From: Streptomyces adelaidensis
GTDB lineage: Bacteria; Actinomycetota; Actinomycetes; Streptomycetales; Streptomycetaceae
DNA length: 46,804 bases
Direction of reading: 5' to 3'
NCBI RefSeq assembly: GCF_016598475.1
Contig: NZ_JAEMUX010000072.1
Coordinates: 1-46,804 of the forward strand
In this document: piece after piece, positions 24,473 through 33,464 of the stretch
Layout: each line of letters opens with the position of its first letter
How positions within the stretch are numbered: the first letter of the stretch is position 1
Notes under the pieces: model-generated
Told to the model about the DNA's origin: nothing
Database searches by the model: none
Seen by the model: the letters and a program-made list of their open reading frames with translations, nothing else
Translations under genes and position numbers: made by a program

Positions 24473-25441
24473 GTGACCGAGACCTCCGCTCCGGCGCCGC
24501 GTCGACCCGGCGAGCAGGCGCTCGCCGCGCTCGGCGTGGCCGCGCCCGCCCTCGACCCCTGCGACGCCTCCCCGCACACCTTCCCCGGCGGCGGCCGCTG
24601 GCGTACCGAGGTGCCCTCCGTCGAAGGACCCGAGGCGCTCGCCGTGGTCCTCAAGGAGGCCTCGCGGCTCGATGTGCCGATCCACCGGATCAGCCAGGGC
24701 AGCGGTGTCTGGATGCTCACCGACGCCGAGATCACCGAGATGGTGGAGTCGACGGGCGAGCGCGACATCGAGCTCTGCCTGTTCACCGGCCCGCGCGGCA
24801 CCTGGGACATCGGCGCCTCCACCCGTACCGACTCCAAGGGTGCCGGCCTCAGGGCCCGCGGCCACGATGCGGTCGCCGGGTGCGTCGAGGACGCCGTTCG
24901 CGCGACCGAGCTGGGTGTGAAGTGCCTGCTCGTCGCCGACGAGGGTGTGCTGTGGACGCTGCACCGGGCACGGCTGGCCGGGATCATCCCGGCCGACACG
25001 ACCCTGAAGGTGTCGGCGCTGATCGGACCGGTCAACCCGACCGCGTACGCCGTCTACGAGAACCTCGGCGGCGACTCGATCAACGTGCCGAGCGACCTGA
25101 CGCTCGACCACCTCACCGAGATCCGGCGGATGTCCGCCGCCCCCATGGACATGTACATCGAGGCTCCGGACGACCTCGGCGGCTATGTGAGGATGTACGA
25201 GGTCGCCGAGCTGATCCGGCGCGGCGCACCGCTCTACCTGAAGTTCGGCCTGTCGAAGACCCCCGGGATCTACCCCTACGGGCACCACCTGCGGGACCTC
25301 ACGCTGTCCACCGCCAAGGAACGCGTACGGCGCGGACGGCTCGCCCTGGACCTGCTCGCGCGGCACGGCGCGGACGGCGACATGGCTCCGCTCGGCTCGC
25401 GGCTGCCGGGAGCACTGAAGCGGTTCGGAACTCCTGCATAA
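24473..25441 (+). CDS. U32-peptidase-like TIM-barrel protein of unknown function
   Basis: A 322-residue cytosolic protein. Repeated beta-alpha units (IELCLFTGPRG, CLLVADEGVLW, TLKVSALIGPVNPTAYAVYENL, DSINVPSDLTLDHLTEIRRM, MDMYIEAPDDLGG) suggest a TIM barrel; it resembles actinobacterial proteins annotated as U32 family peptidases, but I see no protease active site. It lies between the sugar-acid dehydratase/dehydrogenase and a sugar importer and carries the shared operator, so an enzymatic role in the same pathway (for example a retro-aldol step) is possible but unproven. GTG 24473 has AAGGA upstream. Confidence 0.6.
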   Translation: MTETSAPAPRRPGEQALAALGVAAPALDPCDASPHTFPGGGRWRTEVPSVEGPEALAVVLKEASRLDVPIHRISQGSGVWMLTDAEITEMVESTGERDIELCLFTGPRGTWDIGASTRTDSKGAGLRARGHDAVAGCVEDAVRATELGVKCLLVADEGVLWTLHRARLAGIIPADTTLKVSALIGPVNPTAYAVYENLGGDSINVPSDLTLDHLTEIRRMSAAPMDMYIEAPDDLGGYVRMYEVAELIRRGAPLYLKFGLSKTPGIYPYGHHLRDLTLSTAKERVRRGRLALDLLARHGADGDMAPLGSRLPGALKRFGTPA

Positions 25442-25544
25442 CGTTCCGGAAACTCCCTCTTCACAAAACCCGACGCAGTCGCACAGACTCCAACACAACT
25501 CCTCGCCCGACCGGATCCCGGCCACATACATCAAGGAAGATGAC

Positions 25545-26654
25545 ATGCGCACTCGCAGAGCCGCCCTCGCCTCCATAGCCACCGCCGCCTCTCTCGGCCT
25601 CACCCTGTCCGCCTGCGGCCAGAGCTCCGAGGGTGGCAGCGAGACCGATTCCTCGGGCAGCACCAAGGGCGCCACCATCGGTATCGCGATGCCGACCAAG
25701 TCCTCCGAGCGCTGGATCTCCGACGGCAAGAACGTCGTCGCCGACCTGGAGGCCAAGGGCTACAAGACCAAGCTGGTCTACGGCGAGGACAAGCCCGACC
25801 AGCAGGTCTCGCAGATCGAGAACCTCATCGCCCAGGACGTCAAGGCGCTGATCGTCGCGGCGATCGACAACAAGTCGCTCGACAACGTGCTGCAGCAGGC
25901 CAAGGACGCGAACATCCCGGTCATCTCCTACGACCGCCTGATCCTGAACAGCCCGAACGTCGACTACTACGCCTCCTTCGACAACAGCAAGGTCGGCGAG
26001 CTCCAGGCCAACTACATCGTCGACAAGCTCGGCCTGAAGGACGGCAAGGGCCCCTTCAACATCGAGCTCTTCGCCGGCTCCAACGACGACAACAACACCA
26101 AGTACTTCTTCAACGGCGCGATGAGCGTCCTGAAGCCGTACATCGACGACAAGAAGCTGGTCGTCCAGTCCGGCCAGACCGACCTCACCAAGGTCACGAC
26201 CCTGCGCTGGGACGGCGCCACGGCCCAGCGCCGCATGGACGACATCCTCACGGCGTCGTACAAGACCGAGAAGGTCGACGCGGTCCTCTCCCCGTACGAC
26301 GGCATCTCCATCGGCATCCTCTCGGCCCTGCAGTCCGACGGCTACGGCTCCAAGAGCAAGCCGCTGCCGGTCCTCACCGGTCAGGACGCCGAGCTGGCCT
26401 CGGTGAAGTCGATCATCGCGGGCGAGCAGACGCAGACGGTCTACAAGGACCTGCGTGAGCTGGCCAAGGTCGCCTCGAACATGGTCGACGCGGTGCTCAA
26501 CGACAAGAAGGTCGAGACCAACGACACGAAGACCTACGACAACGGGTCCAAGGTCGTCCCGGCGTACCTGCTCGAGCCGGTCAGCGTCGACAAGACCAAC
26601 TACGAGAAGGTCCTGGTCGACGGCGGCTACTACACGGCGGACCAGCTCAAGTAA
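25545..26654 (+). CDS. chvE: Multiple-sugar-binding lipoprotein (ChvE-like)
   Basis: A 369-residue type 1 periplasmic-binding lipoprotein with lipobox LTLSAC. IGIAMPTKSSERWISDG, ISYDRLILNSPNVDYYASFDN and LFAGSNDDNNTKYFFNGAM are hallmarks of ChvE, which binds galactose, arabinose, xylose and related aldoses. It is first gene of an importer operon with MmsA- and MmsB-type genes. AAGGAAG precedes ATG 25545. Confidence 0.92.
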   Translation: MRTRRAALASIATAASLGLTLSACGQSSEGGSETDSSGSTKGATIGIAMPTKSSERWISDGKNVVADLEAKGYKTKLVYGEDKPDQQVSQIENLIAQDVKALIVAAIDNKSLDNVLQQAKDANIPVISYDRLILNSPNVDYYASFDNSKVGELQANYIVDKLGLKDGKGPFNIELFAGSNDDNNTKYFFNGAMSVLKPYIDDKKLVVQSGQTDLTKVTTLRWDGATAQRRMDDILTASYKTEKVDAVLSPYDGISIGILSALQSDGYGSKSKPLPVLTGQDAELASVKSIIAGEQTQTVYKDLRELAKVASNMVDAVLNDKKVETNDTKTYDNGSKVVPAYLLEPVSVDKTNYEKVLVDGGYYTADQLK

Positions 26655-26686
26655 GCGTCCGACCTTAAGGATTGGAAGGCAAGACC

Positions 26687-28237
26687 ATGGCGGGACCCGT
26701 CCTGGAAATGCGCTCGATCGTCAAGACCTTTCCCGGTGTGAAAGCGCTGTCGGACGTCAAACTGACCGTCCGCCAAGGCGAGGTCCACGCCATCTGCGGT
26801 GAGAACGGCGCCGGGAAGTCCACCTTGATGAAGGTGCTCTCCGGCGTCCATCCGCACGGCACCTACGAGGGCGACATCCTCTTCGAGGGAGAGCTCTGCT
26901 CCTTCAAGGACATCCGCGCGAGCGAGCAGCGCGGCATCGTGATCATCCACCAGGAGCTGGCGCTGGTGCCCTACCTCTCCCTCGCGGAGAACATCTTCCT
27001 CGGCAACGAGCACGCCACGCGTGGGTTCATCAACTGGAACGAGACGCTGCGGCACGCCAGTGAGCTGCTGCGCCGGGTCGGTCTGGACGATCACCCGGAG
27101 ACCCGCGTCGCCGACATCGGCGTGGGCAAGCAGCAGCTGGTGGAGATCGCCAAGGCGCTGTCGAAGAAGGTGAAGCTGCTCATCCTCGACGAGCCGACCG
27201 CGGCGCTGAACGACGAGGACAGCGGCAAACTCCTCGATCTCATCCTGGAGTTGAAGAACCAGGGCATCACCTCGATCATCATCTCCCACAAGCTCAACGA
27301 GATCCGCAAGGTCGCCGACTCGGTGACGATCATCCGCGACGGGCAGTCCATCGAGACCCTCGATGTGAAGGCGGCGGAGACCACCGAGGACCGGATCATC
27401 TCGGGCATGGTCGGCCGCGACCTCGACCACCGCTTCCCCGAGCGCACCCCGCACGAGGCGGAGGTGGGCGCGGCCCCGGCCCTGGAGATCCGCGACTGGA
27501 CCGTGCACCACCCGATCGACCAGCAGCGCAAGGTGGTCGACAACGTGTCGATCAACGTGCGGCGCGGGGAGATCGTCGGGATCGCGGGCCTGATGGGCGC
27601 CGGCCGCACCGAACTCGCGATGAGCGTCTTCGGCCGGACCTACGGCCGGTACGCCGGTGGCACGGTCCTCAAGGACGGCCGGGAGATCCGTACGAAGTCC
27701 GTCCCCGAGGCGGTCAAGCACGGCATCGCGTACGTCACCGAGGACCGCAAGCACTACGGCCTCAATCTCATCGACACCATCAACCGGAACATCTCGCTGA
27801 GCGCCCTGGACAAGGTCTCCAAGCGCGGTGTGGTCGACGAGCACGAGGAGCGGCAGGTCGCCGAGCGGTACCGCAAGTCCATGAACATCAAGGCGCCGAC
27901 CGTCTTCGAGCCGGTGGGCAAGCTGTCCGGCGGCAACCAGCAGAAGGTCGTCCTCAGCAAGTGGATCTTCGCGGGGCCGGATGTGCTGATTCTGGACGAG
28001 CCGACGCGCGGTATCGACGTCGGCGCCAAGTACGAGATCTACACGGTCATCGACAAGCTGGCCGCTGAGGGCAAGGCGGTCGTCTTCATCTCCTCCGAGC
28101 TGCCGGAACTGCTCGGGATGTGCGACCGCATCTACACCATGGCCGCAGGGCGGCTGACCGGTGAGTTCCCGCGTGCCGAGGCCACGCAGGAATCGCTGAT
28201 GCGTCAGATGACGAAGGACAAAGAGGTAACCCGATGA
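26687..28237 (+). CDS. mmsA: Multiple monosaccharide ABC transporter ATP-binding protein (MmsA/GguA)
   Basis: A 516-residue tandem ATPase. NBD1: GENGAGKST, IGVGKQQLVEIAKAL, LLILDEPTAALND and switch His in IISHKLNEI. NBD2: GLMGAGRTE, LSGGNQQKVVLSKW, LILDEPTRGIDVG and a degenerate switch (FISSELPEL), as in the family. ATG 26687 has GGAAGG 7 nt upstream. ATGA overlap with the permease. It powers uptake of sugar delivered by the ChvE-like protein. Confidence 0.93.
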   Translation: MAGPVLEMRSIVKTFPGVKALSDVKLTVRQGEVHAICGENGAGKSTLMKVLSGVHPHGTYEGDILFEGELCSFKDIRASEQRGIVIIHQELALVPYLSLAENIFLGNEHATRGFINWNETLRHASELLRRVGLDDHPETRVADIGVGKQQLVEIAKALSKKVKLLILDEPTAALNDEDSGKLLDLILELKNQGITSIIISHKLNEIRKVADSVTIIRDGQSIETLDVKAAETTEDRIISGMVGRDLDHRFPERTPHEAEVGAAPALEIRDWTVHHPIDQQRKVVDNVSINVRRGEIVGIAGLMGAGRTELAMSVFGRTYGRYAGGTVLKDGREIRTKSVPEAVKHGIAYVTEDRKHYGLNLIDTINRNISLSALDKVSKRGVVDEHEERQVAERYRKSMNIKAPTVFEPVGKLSGGNQQKVVLSKWIFAGPDVLILDEPTRGIDVGAKYEIYTVIDKLAAEGKAVVFISSELPELLGMCDRIYTMAAGRLTGEFPRAEATQESLMRQMTKDKEVTR

Positions 28238-29478
28238 GCACGGATGTGACCGCCAAGAGCCCGGCCCCCGCGCCGCCCGGCAAGAGCGGGGCAGCGGCGG
28301 GCGGAGGCCTGCTCCAGCTGATGCTGGACGGCATGCGCCGCAACATGCGGCAGTACGGCATGCTGATCGCCCTGGGCCTGATCGTGGCGCTGTTCGCGGT
28401 GTGGACCGACGGCGACCTGCTGCTGCCGCGCAACATCTCCAATCTGGTGCTGCAGAACAGCTACATCCTGATCCTCGCGATCGGCATGATGCTGGTCATC
28501 ATCGCGGGCCACATCGACCTGTCGGTCGGTTCGCTGACCGCGTTCGTCGGCGCCTTCGCGGCCGTGCTGACCGTTCAGCACGACATACCGTGGCCCGTCG
28601 CGGTGGTGCTCTGTCTGCTGGCGGGCGCGCTGGCGGGCGCGCTCCAGGGCTACTTCATCGCGTATCTGGGCATCCCGTCATTCATCGTCACCCTCGCCGG
28701 AATGCTGACCTTCCGCGGTGTGACGGAGATCCTGCTGGAGGGGCAGACCCTCGGTCCCTTCCCGGACAGCCTGAAGAAGATCGGCAACGGCTTCCTGCCG
28801 GAGACCGGCCCCGAGACGAACTACCACAACCTCACCCTGCTGCTGGGCCTCGTGCTGATCGCCTTCGTGGTCCTCCAGGAGCTCCGGGACAGGAAGCGTC
28901 AGCAGGAGTTCTCGCTCGACACGCTGCCGGCCAACATCTTCGTGCTGAAGCTGGTCGCGATCGTCGCCGCGCTGCTCACCGTCACCCTGCTGCTCGCCAG
29001 CTACAAGGGCGCCCCGATCGTCCTGATCATCCTGGGCCTGCTGGTGGTCGGCTACGGCTACGTGATGCGCAACTCCATCTTCGGCCGCCACATCTACGCG
29101 ATCGGCGGCAACCTGCCGGCCGCGAAGCTGTCCGGCGTCAAGGACAAGAAGGTCACCTTCTACGTCTTTTTGAACATGGGTGTCCTCGCGGCCCTGGCCG
29201 GTCTGGTGGTCGCCGCCCGGCTGAACGCGGCCTCCCCGAAGGCCGGCCTGAACTACGAACTCGAGGCGATCGCCTCGGCGTTCATCGGTGGCGCGTCCAT
29301 GAGCGGCGGTGTCGGCACCGTCCTCGGCGCGATCATCGGCGGTCTCGTCCTCGGTGTGCTGAACAACGGCATGAACCTCCTCAGTGTCGGCACCGACTGG
29401 CAACAGGTCATCAAGGGCATGGCCCTGCTGGCCGCGGTCGGGTTCGACGTGTGGAACAAGCGCAAGTCCGGTTCGTAG
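28234..29478 (+). CDS. mmsB: Multiple monosaccharide ABC transporter permease (MmsB/GguB)
   Basis: A 414-residue RbsC-family permease with an N-terminal Ala/Pro-rich tail and about ten helices. Signature: IAGHIDLSVGSLTAFVGA; YGYVMRNSIFGRHIYAIGGN and AIASAFIGGASMSGG follow the family. A middle helical region (residues about 195-260) is longer than in RbsC, as usual in GguB. Start codon overlaps the ATPase stop. Confidence 0.93.
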   Translation: MSTDVTAKSPAPAPPGKSGAAAGGGLLQLMLDGMRRNMRQYGMLIALGLIVALFAVWTDGDLLLPRNISNLVLQNSYILILAIGMMLVIIAGHIDLSVGSLTAFVGAFAAVLTVQHDIPWPVAVVLCLLAGALAGALQGYFIAYLGIPSFIVTLAGMLTFRGVTEILLEGQTLGPFPDSLKKIGNGFLPETGPETNYHNLTLLLGLVLIAFVVLQELRDRKRQQEFSLDTLPANIFVLKLVAIVAALLTVTLLLASYKGAPIVLIILGLLVVGYGYVMRNSIFGRHIYAIGGNLPAAKLSGVKDKKVTFYVFLNMGVLAALAGLVVAARLNAASPKAGLNYELEAIASAFIGGASMSGGVGTVLGAIIGGLVLGVLNNGMNLLSVGTDWQQVIKGMALLAAVGFDVWNKRKSGS

Positions 29479-29500
29479 CAGGTATGTCGAGCAAGTCGTC

Positions 29501-29531
29501 GGGTCCCGCGTGCCACGAGCGCGCGGGACCC
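29501..29531 (+). terminator. Hairpin between permease and epimerase
   Basis: A perfect 10-bp stem, GGGTCCCGCG with CGCGGGACCC, loop 11 nt, lies in the 84-bp gap after mmsB. It can attenuate transcription into the epimerase gene. Confidence 0.6.
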
Positions 29532-29562
29532 CTCGGCTGTTCCACGAAAGGCAGGAAGCCCG

Positions 29563-30606
29563 GTGAAGGAGCTCTTCGGCAAGCTCGCCGACGGGACGGA
29601 GATCCACCGCTGGTCGCTGGAGAACGGCGGCACCCGTCTGAAGGTCCTGTCGTACGGCGGGATCGTGCAGTCCCTGGAGATCCCGGACCGCGAGGGCCGG
29701 TACGCCAATGTCTCCCTGGGCTTCGGCACCGTCGAGGAGTACGTCGCCGGGTCGCCCTACTTCGGCGCCCTGATCGGCCGGTACGGCAACCGCATCGCCG
29801 AGGGCCGGTTCACCCTGGACGGCGAGACGCACCAACTCTCCGTCAACGACGGCGAGAACAGCCTGCACGGCGGGGCGGACGGCTTCGACAGGGCCGTCTG
29901 GGACGTGGAGCCGTTCGAGAAGGGCCCGGACGTCGGCCTGCACCTCCGCCGCACGAGCGCCGACGGTGAGACGGGCTACCCCGGCACCCTGGCGGTGAAG
30001 GTCACCTACACGCTCACCGAGCGGGGCGACTGGCGCATCGACTACGAGGCGACCACCGACCGGGCCACCGTCGTCAACCTCACCAACCATGTGTACTGGA
30101 ACCTCGCGGGTGAGGGCGGCGGTCCCGTCCACGACCACGAGCTGACCATCGCCGCCGCCCGCTACACCCCCGTCGGCGCCGGCCTCATCCCCACCGGCGA
30201 GCAGGCCGAGGTCGCGGGCACCCCCTTCGACTTCCGCCACGCCAAGCCGATCGGCGAGGACCTGCGCGAGAACGCCCGACAGCTGCTGTACGCCAAGGGG
30301 TTCGACCACAACTGGGTGCTCGACAAGGGCGGGACCCAGGAGCCGGAGTGGGCCGCCACGCTCCGGGACCCGTCGTCCGGGCGTTCGCTGAGGATCTCGA
30401 CGACCGAGCCGGGGATCCAGTTCTACTCCGGGAACTTCCTGGACGGCACGCTCGTCGGAACCGGCGGGAAGGTCTACCGGCAGGGTGACGCGCTGTGCCT
30501 GGAGACCCAGCACTTCCCGGACTCGCCGAACAGGCCTTCGTTCCCGTCGACGGTGCTGCGACCTGGGCAGACGTACCGCTCGACGACCGTCCACTCCTTC
30601 ACCTGA
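29563..30606 (+). CDS. galM: Aldose 1-epimerase (mutarotase)
   Basis: A 347-residue galactose-mutarotase-fold enzyme with catalytic His residues in ENSLHGG and LTNHVYWNL and the catalytic Glu in CLETQHFPDSPN. It interconverts alpha and beta anomers of free aldoses such as galactose, glucose or arabinose. GTG 29563 has AGGAAG upstream. Its place after the sugar importer indicates that free monosaccharide enters the cell. Confidence 0.94.
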   Translation: MKELFGKLADGTEIHRWSLENGGTRLKVLSYGGIVQSLEIPDREGRYANVSLGFGTVEEYVAGSPYFGALIGRYGNRIAEGRFTLDGETHQLSVNDGENSLHGGADGFDRAVWDVEPFEKGPDVGLHLRRTSADGETGYPGTLAVKVTYTLTERGDWRIDYEATTDRATVVNLTNHVYWNLAGEGGGPVHDHELTIAAARYTPVGAGLIPTGEQAEVAGTPFDFRHAKPIGEDLRENARQLLYAKGFDHNWVLDKGGTQEPEWAATLRDPSSGRSLRISTTEPGIQFYSGNFLDGTLVGTGGKVYRQGDALCLETQHFPDSPNRPSFPSTVLRPGQTYRSTTVHSFT

Positions 30607-30619
30607 CGCCCCGCTTCAC

Positions 30620-30638
30620 AGGAACTTCACAAGTTCCT
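30620..30638. repeat. Perfect 8-bp inverted repeat AGGAACTT-CAC-AAGTTCCT
   Basis: A 19-bp dyad in the gap after galM. It could be part of a double terminator or an operator; AT richness and lack of a U-tract make the role unclear. Confidence 0.6.
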
Positions 30639-30684
30639 ACCAAATTCTCAGCGATTGAACAGTGCCACCCCAGTCTCCGTATGT

Positions 30685-30720
30685 AAGGGCGGCCCGTGCT
30701 CCCCCGCACGGGCCGCCCTT
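30685..30720 (+). terminator. Strong terminator after galM
   Basis: A perfect 15-bp stem, AAGGGCGGCCCGTGC with its complement, loop TCCCCC, marks the end of the sugar island. Confidence 0.85.
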
Positions 30721-30770
30721 AGTCGTCGGACCCGGTCGTCCCCAACGGGTCCGCCCCCTACGGAGGTTCC

Positions 30771-32408
30771 ATGGCCGACAACGTCACCTCGTTGTTCCGC
30801 AGCACTGCGGCGCACAGCCCCTCTATGGCGGCGCTGACGCGCGAAGGCGGCGACGGGGTGGGTCCGGTGGACTTCTGTATCCCCTGCAACCCCTACTTCC
30901 CGACGCCCGCCATGTTCGACGACATGGCGAGCAGGCTGCGCGACATCATCACGTACTACCCGAGCGGCGCCGACACCATCACGGCGGAGCTGTGCAATCT
31001 GCTCCAACTGCCGCCGCAGTGTGTGGCGATGGGCAACGGCTCGACCGAGCTCATCACCTGGATCGACCATCTGCTGGTCCGGGAGTCCCTCGCCGTCCCC
31101 GTCCCCACCTTCGGCCGCTGGACCGACCAGCCGATGGAGACCGGCAAGCGGGTCGACATGTACCCGCTTCAGGAGTCCAGCGGTTTCGCCCTGGACCTCG
31201 CGCAGTACGCCGAGTTCATCCGCGCCCGCGGCACCCGGGTCGCCGTCATCTGCAACCCGAACAACCCCGACGGCGGCTTCCTGCACCGGCACGCGCTGGT
31301 GCAGTTCATGGACGCGATGGCCGACCTGGACCTGATCGTCATCGACGAGTCGTTCCTGGAGTTCGCCGACGCCGAGTCCGAGCCGAGCACCGTCCGGGAC
31401 GCGGTCATGCGGCCCAACGTGGTGGTGCTGCGCAGCCTCGGCAAGAACTTCGGCCTGCACGGCATCCGCTTCGGCTACATGGTCGCGAACCCTGCGCTGG
31501 CCGGCAAGGTCCGCTCGATGCTGCCGAAGTGGAACCTCAACTCCTTCGCCGAGCACGTGGTGTTCATGCTCAAGAACCACGGCGCCGAATACATGGAGAG
31601 TCTGCACCAGGTCCGCCGGGACCGGCTGGACATGGCCCGTCAGCTCTCCGCCCTCCCCGGTCTGACGGTGTACCCGTCGCAGGGGAACTTCCTCTTCGTG
31701 CGCCTGCCCGTGGGCGCCGAGGGCACCGTGGTCCGCGACCGGCTCCTCACCGAGCACCGGGTCCTGGTCCGAGAGTGCGGCAACAAGGTCGGCTCGTCCA
31801 GTCGCTTCCTGCGACTCGTGGTCCGGCCCCAGGCGGACGTCCGTCGCCTGGTGTCCGGTCTGGAGTCGGTTCTCTACGGGTCCAGGAGGGGAGCCGCCGT
31901 ACCCGAGCTGAGCACCGGGACCAGCTACAGCTCGGGTACGGCGGCCGTGGACCGGCTGATGGGCGAGACCAGCGGCACCGGGATGCACAACCTCGCCGCC
32001 CAGGCCATGAGCATGCCCGCGCCGGCCGGGGCCTCCATGCAGTTCGCGTCACCCGCACCGGCGGCCGCCTCCATGCAGTTCGCGTCCCCGGCGCCGGCCG
32101 CCTCCATGCAGTTCGCCTCCCCCGCGCAGGCCGCCCCTGCGCCGATGCCGATGCCCACGCCGATGCAGGCACCGGCCCCCATGCCGATGTCCGTGCCGGC
32201 GCCCGCCGCCGCGATGCCGGCCCCCGGCCTCCAGCCCGTCGCCCAGACCGGCATGCCCGGCATGGCCGCCGCCGCGCAGGGCCGCCGCAACATGGGCGCG
32301 GCCCAGGGTCTGACCGCCGCCCAGGTACGCGGCCGTACCCAGCCGGAGCCGGTGGAGGAGCCGCAGGGGTGGCCCGCGGCCGGGGCGATGTACAACCAGG
32401 TGGGCTGA
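30771..32408 (+). CDS. PLP-dependent class I/II aminotransferase with low-complexity C-terminal tail
   Basis: A 545-residue protein. Residues about 1-370 are a fold-type I, histidinol-phosphate-aminotransferase-like domain: YYPSGADTI, VICNPNNPDGG, VIDESFLEFAD, and the PLP Lys in RSLGKNFGLHGIRFGY. The remaining about 175 residues are Ala/Pro/Met/Gln-rich, with three SMQFASP repeats and a PMPMP stretch. ATG 30771 has CGGAGG 4 nt upstream. The natural amino donor is unknown. It stands alone between two strong terminators. Confidence 0.87.
   Translation: MADNVTSLFRSTAAHSPSMAALTREGGDGVGPVDFCIPCNPYFPTPAMFDDMASRLRDIITYYPSGADTITAELCNLLQLPPQCVAMGNGSTELITWIDHLLVRESLAVPVPTFGRWTDQPMETGKRVDMYPLQESSGFALDLAQYAEFIRARGTRVAVICNPNNPDGGFLHRHALVQFMDAMADLDLIVIDESFLEFADAESEPSTVRDAVMRPNVVVLRSLGKNFGLHGIRFGYMVANPALAGKVRSMLPKWNLNSFAEHVVFMLKNHGAEYMESLHQVRRDRLDMARQLSALPGLTVYPSQGNFLFVRLPVGAEGTVVRDRLLTEHRVLVRECGNKVGSSSRFLRLVVRPQADVRRLVSGLESVLYGSRRGAAVPELSTGTSYSSGTAAVDRLMGETSGTGMHNLAAQAMSMPAPAGASMQFASPAPAAASMQFASPAPAASMQFASPAQAAPAPMPMPTPMQAPAPMPMSVPAPAAAMPAPGLQPVAQTGMPGMAAAAQGRRNMGAAQGLTAAQVRGRTQPEPVEEPQGWPAAGAMYNQVG
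32032..32131 (+). repeat. Intragenic repeats encoding SMQFASPAP units
   Basis: Three in-frame copies of a roughly 30-36-bp unit containing tccatgcagttcgc encode SMQFASPAPAA-like peptides in the aminotransferase tail. Confidence 0.8.
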
Positions 32409-32420
32409 CCCCACTCGGCC

Positions 32421-32489
32421 CACCGGCAAGCGACGCGTCCCCGACAGGCCTTCCTTGAGGCCCTGTTGGGGACGCGTCGCTTGTCGGTG
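32421..32489. terminator. Terminator after aminotransferase
   Basis: A perfect 15-bp stem, AAGCGACGCGTCCCC (32428-32442) with its complement (32468-32482), is extended inside by ACAGG/CCTGT and outside by CACCG/CGGTG. The 3' arm runs into the first unit of a 28-bp tandem repeat. Confidence 0.85.
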
Positions 32490-32563
32490 GCTCAGTTCTG
32501 GTGGAGCGGTGTCGGTGGCTCAGTTCTGGTGGAGCGGTGTCGGTGGCTCAGTTCTGGTGGAGC
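32483..32563. repeat. 28-bp tandem repeat, 2.9 copies
   Basis: Units of GTCGGTGGCTCAGTTCTGGT followed by GGAGCGGT occupy 32483-32510, 32511-32538 and 32539-32563 without a mismatch. They lie between the aminotransferase terminator and the 3' end of the SARP gene. There is no spacer, so this is not CRISPR. Confidence 0.95.
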
Positions 32564-32607
32564 CTGTCGTTGCCGTGCTCGCCGTACGGCCGCGTCGGCG
32601 GCCCAGG

Positions 32608-33432
32608 TCAGCCCCCTGCTCCCCGGCAGCCCCGCCCAGCCCGGCAACAGCACCTCGCGCCCCAACGCCCCCACCACCACCGCCCGAGCGGCGGCAGCGG
32701 CGGCTCCAACTCCCCCGTGAGGACGTCCTCGTGCAGCCGCCGCAGCGGGAGGCCGGGGTCGATGCCCAGTTCCTCGGCGAGGAGTTCACGGGTGCACCGG
32801 TAGTGGTCAAGGGCGTCGGCGGTGCGGCCGGACTGGGCGAGGGCGAGCATCAGTTGGCCGGCGAGGCGCTCGTCGAGGGGGTGTTCCCCGGCACGGACAC
32901 GGAGGCCGGTGAGTAACTCGCCATGCCGCCCGGCGTGGAGTTGAAGGTCCGTCAGGTCGAGCTGCACGGCGTGACGTTCGGACTCCAGCGCGCTGCGGAG
33001 CGCGTTGAACCAGGGCGCGTCGACGCCGGCGAAGGGCTCACCGCGCCAGACGGCCAGCGCCTGCTCGTAGAGCGAGGTGGCGGTGGCCGGGTCGGTGGCG
33101 CGGCGGGCCCGGGCGACCAGGTCATGGAACCGGTGGAGGTCGACGGCGGACGGCTCGACAGTGAGGACGAACCCGCCGGCCCTGCGGACGATCCCCGCGT
33201 CGCCGCCGAGCACCCGGCGGAGCCTGGAGAGGTAGGTGTAGAGCGCGTCGGCGCCCCGCTGCGGCGGGCTGTCCGCCCAGACGCGGTCGACGAGTTGGGC
33301 CACGGTCACCGGGGTCCCGGTGTCCACGAGCAGCGCCGCGAGGACCGTGCTCTGCCGGGCCGTTCCGAAGCCCACCGATTCTCCGTCCCGACACGCTTCG
33401 AGTCTTCCGAGCACAGCGAACTCCAGCACCAT
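32608..33432 (-). CDS. SARP-type regulator (OmpR-like DNA-binding plus BTAD)
   Basis: A 274-residue small SARP. Residues about 1-95 are an OmpR-like winged helix (FAVLGRLEACRDGESV, ALYTYLSRLRRVLGG); residues about 96-245 are the bacterial transcriptional activation domain (VDLHRFHDLVARAR, LDERLAGQLMLALAQSGR, ALDHYRCTRELLAEELGIDPG). The last 30 residues are Gly/Trp/Arg/Cys-rich and unlike the family, suggesting an eroded 3' end or a truncated AfsR-type protein. SARPs activate promoters with 11-bp-spaced heptamers; such repeats lie directly upstream. Confidence 0.85.
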   Translation of the reverse strand: MVLEFAVLGRLEACRDGESVGFGTARQSTVLAALLVDTGTPVTVAQLVDRVWADSPPQRGADALYTYLSRLRRVLGGDAGIVRRAGGFVLTVEPSAVDLHRFHDLVARARRATDPATATSLYEQALAVWRGEPFAGVDAPWFNALRSALESERHAVQLDLTDLQLHAGRHGELLTGLRVRAGEHPLDERLAGQLMLALAQSGRTADALDHYRCTRELLAEELGIDPGLPLRRLHEDVLTGELEPPLPPLGRWWWGRWGARCCCRAGRGCRGAGG

Positions 33433-33464
33433 GAACCCCCCGATTTCCGGTGACTGCCCTTCCT

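Noticed and set aside
17360..28237. Missing switch His in the second ATPase domain of both sugar importers considered as inactivation
   Set aside because: This is normal for the RbsA/MmsA tandem ATPases, whose second site is naturally degenerate.
32483..32563. 28-bp repeats considered as CRISPR
   Set aside because: Repeats are directly abutting with no spacers and there are no cas genes.
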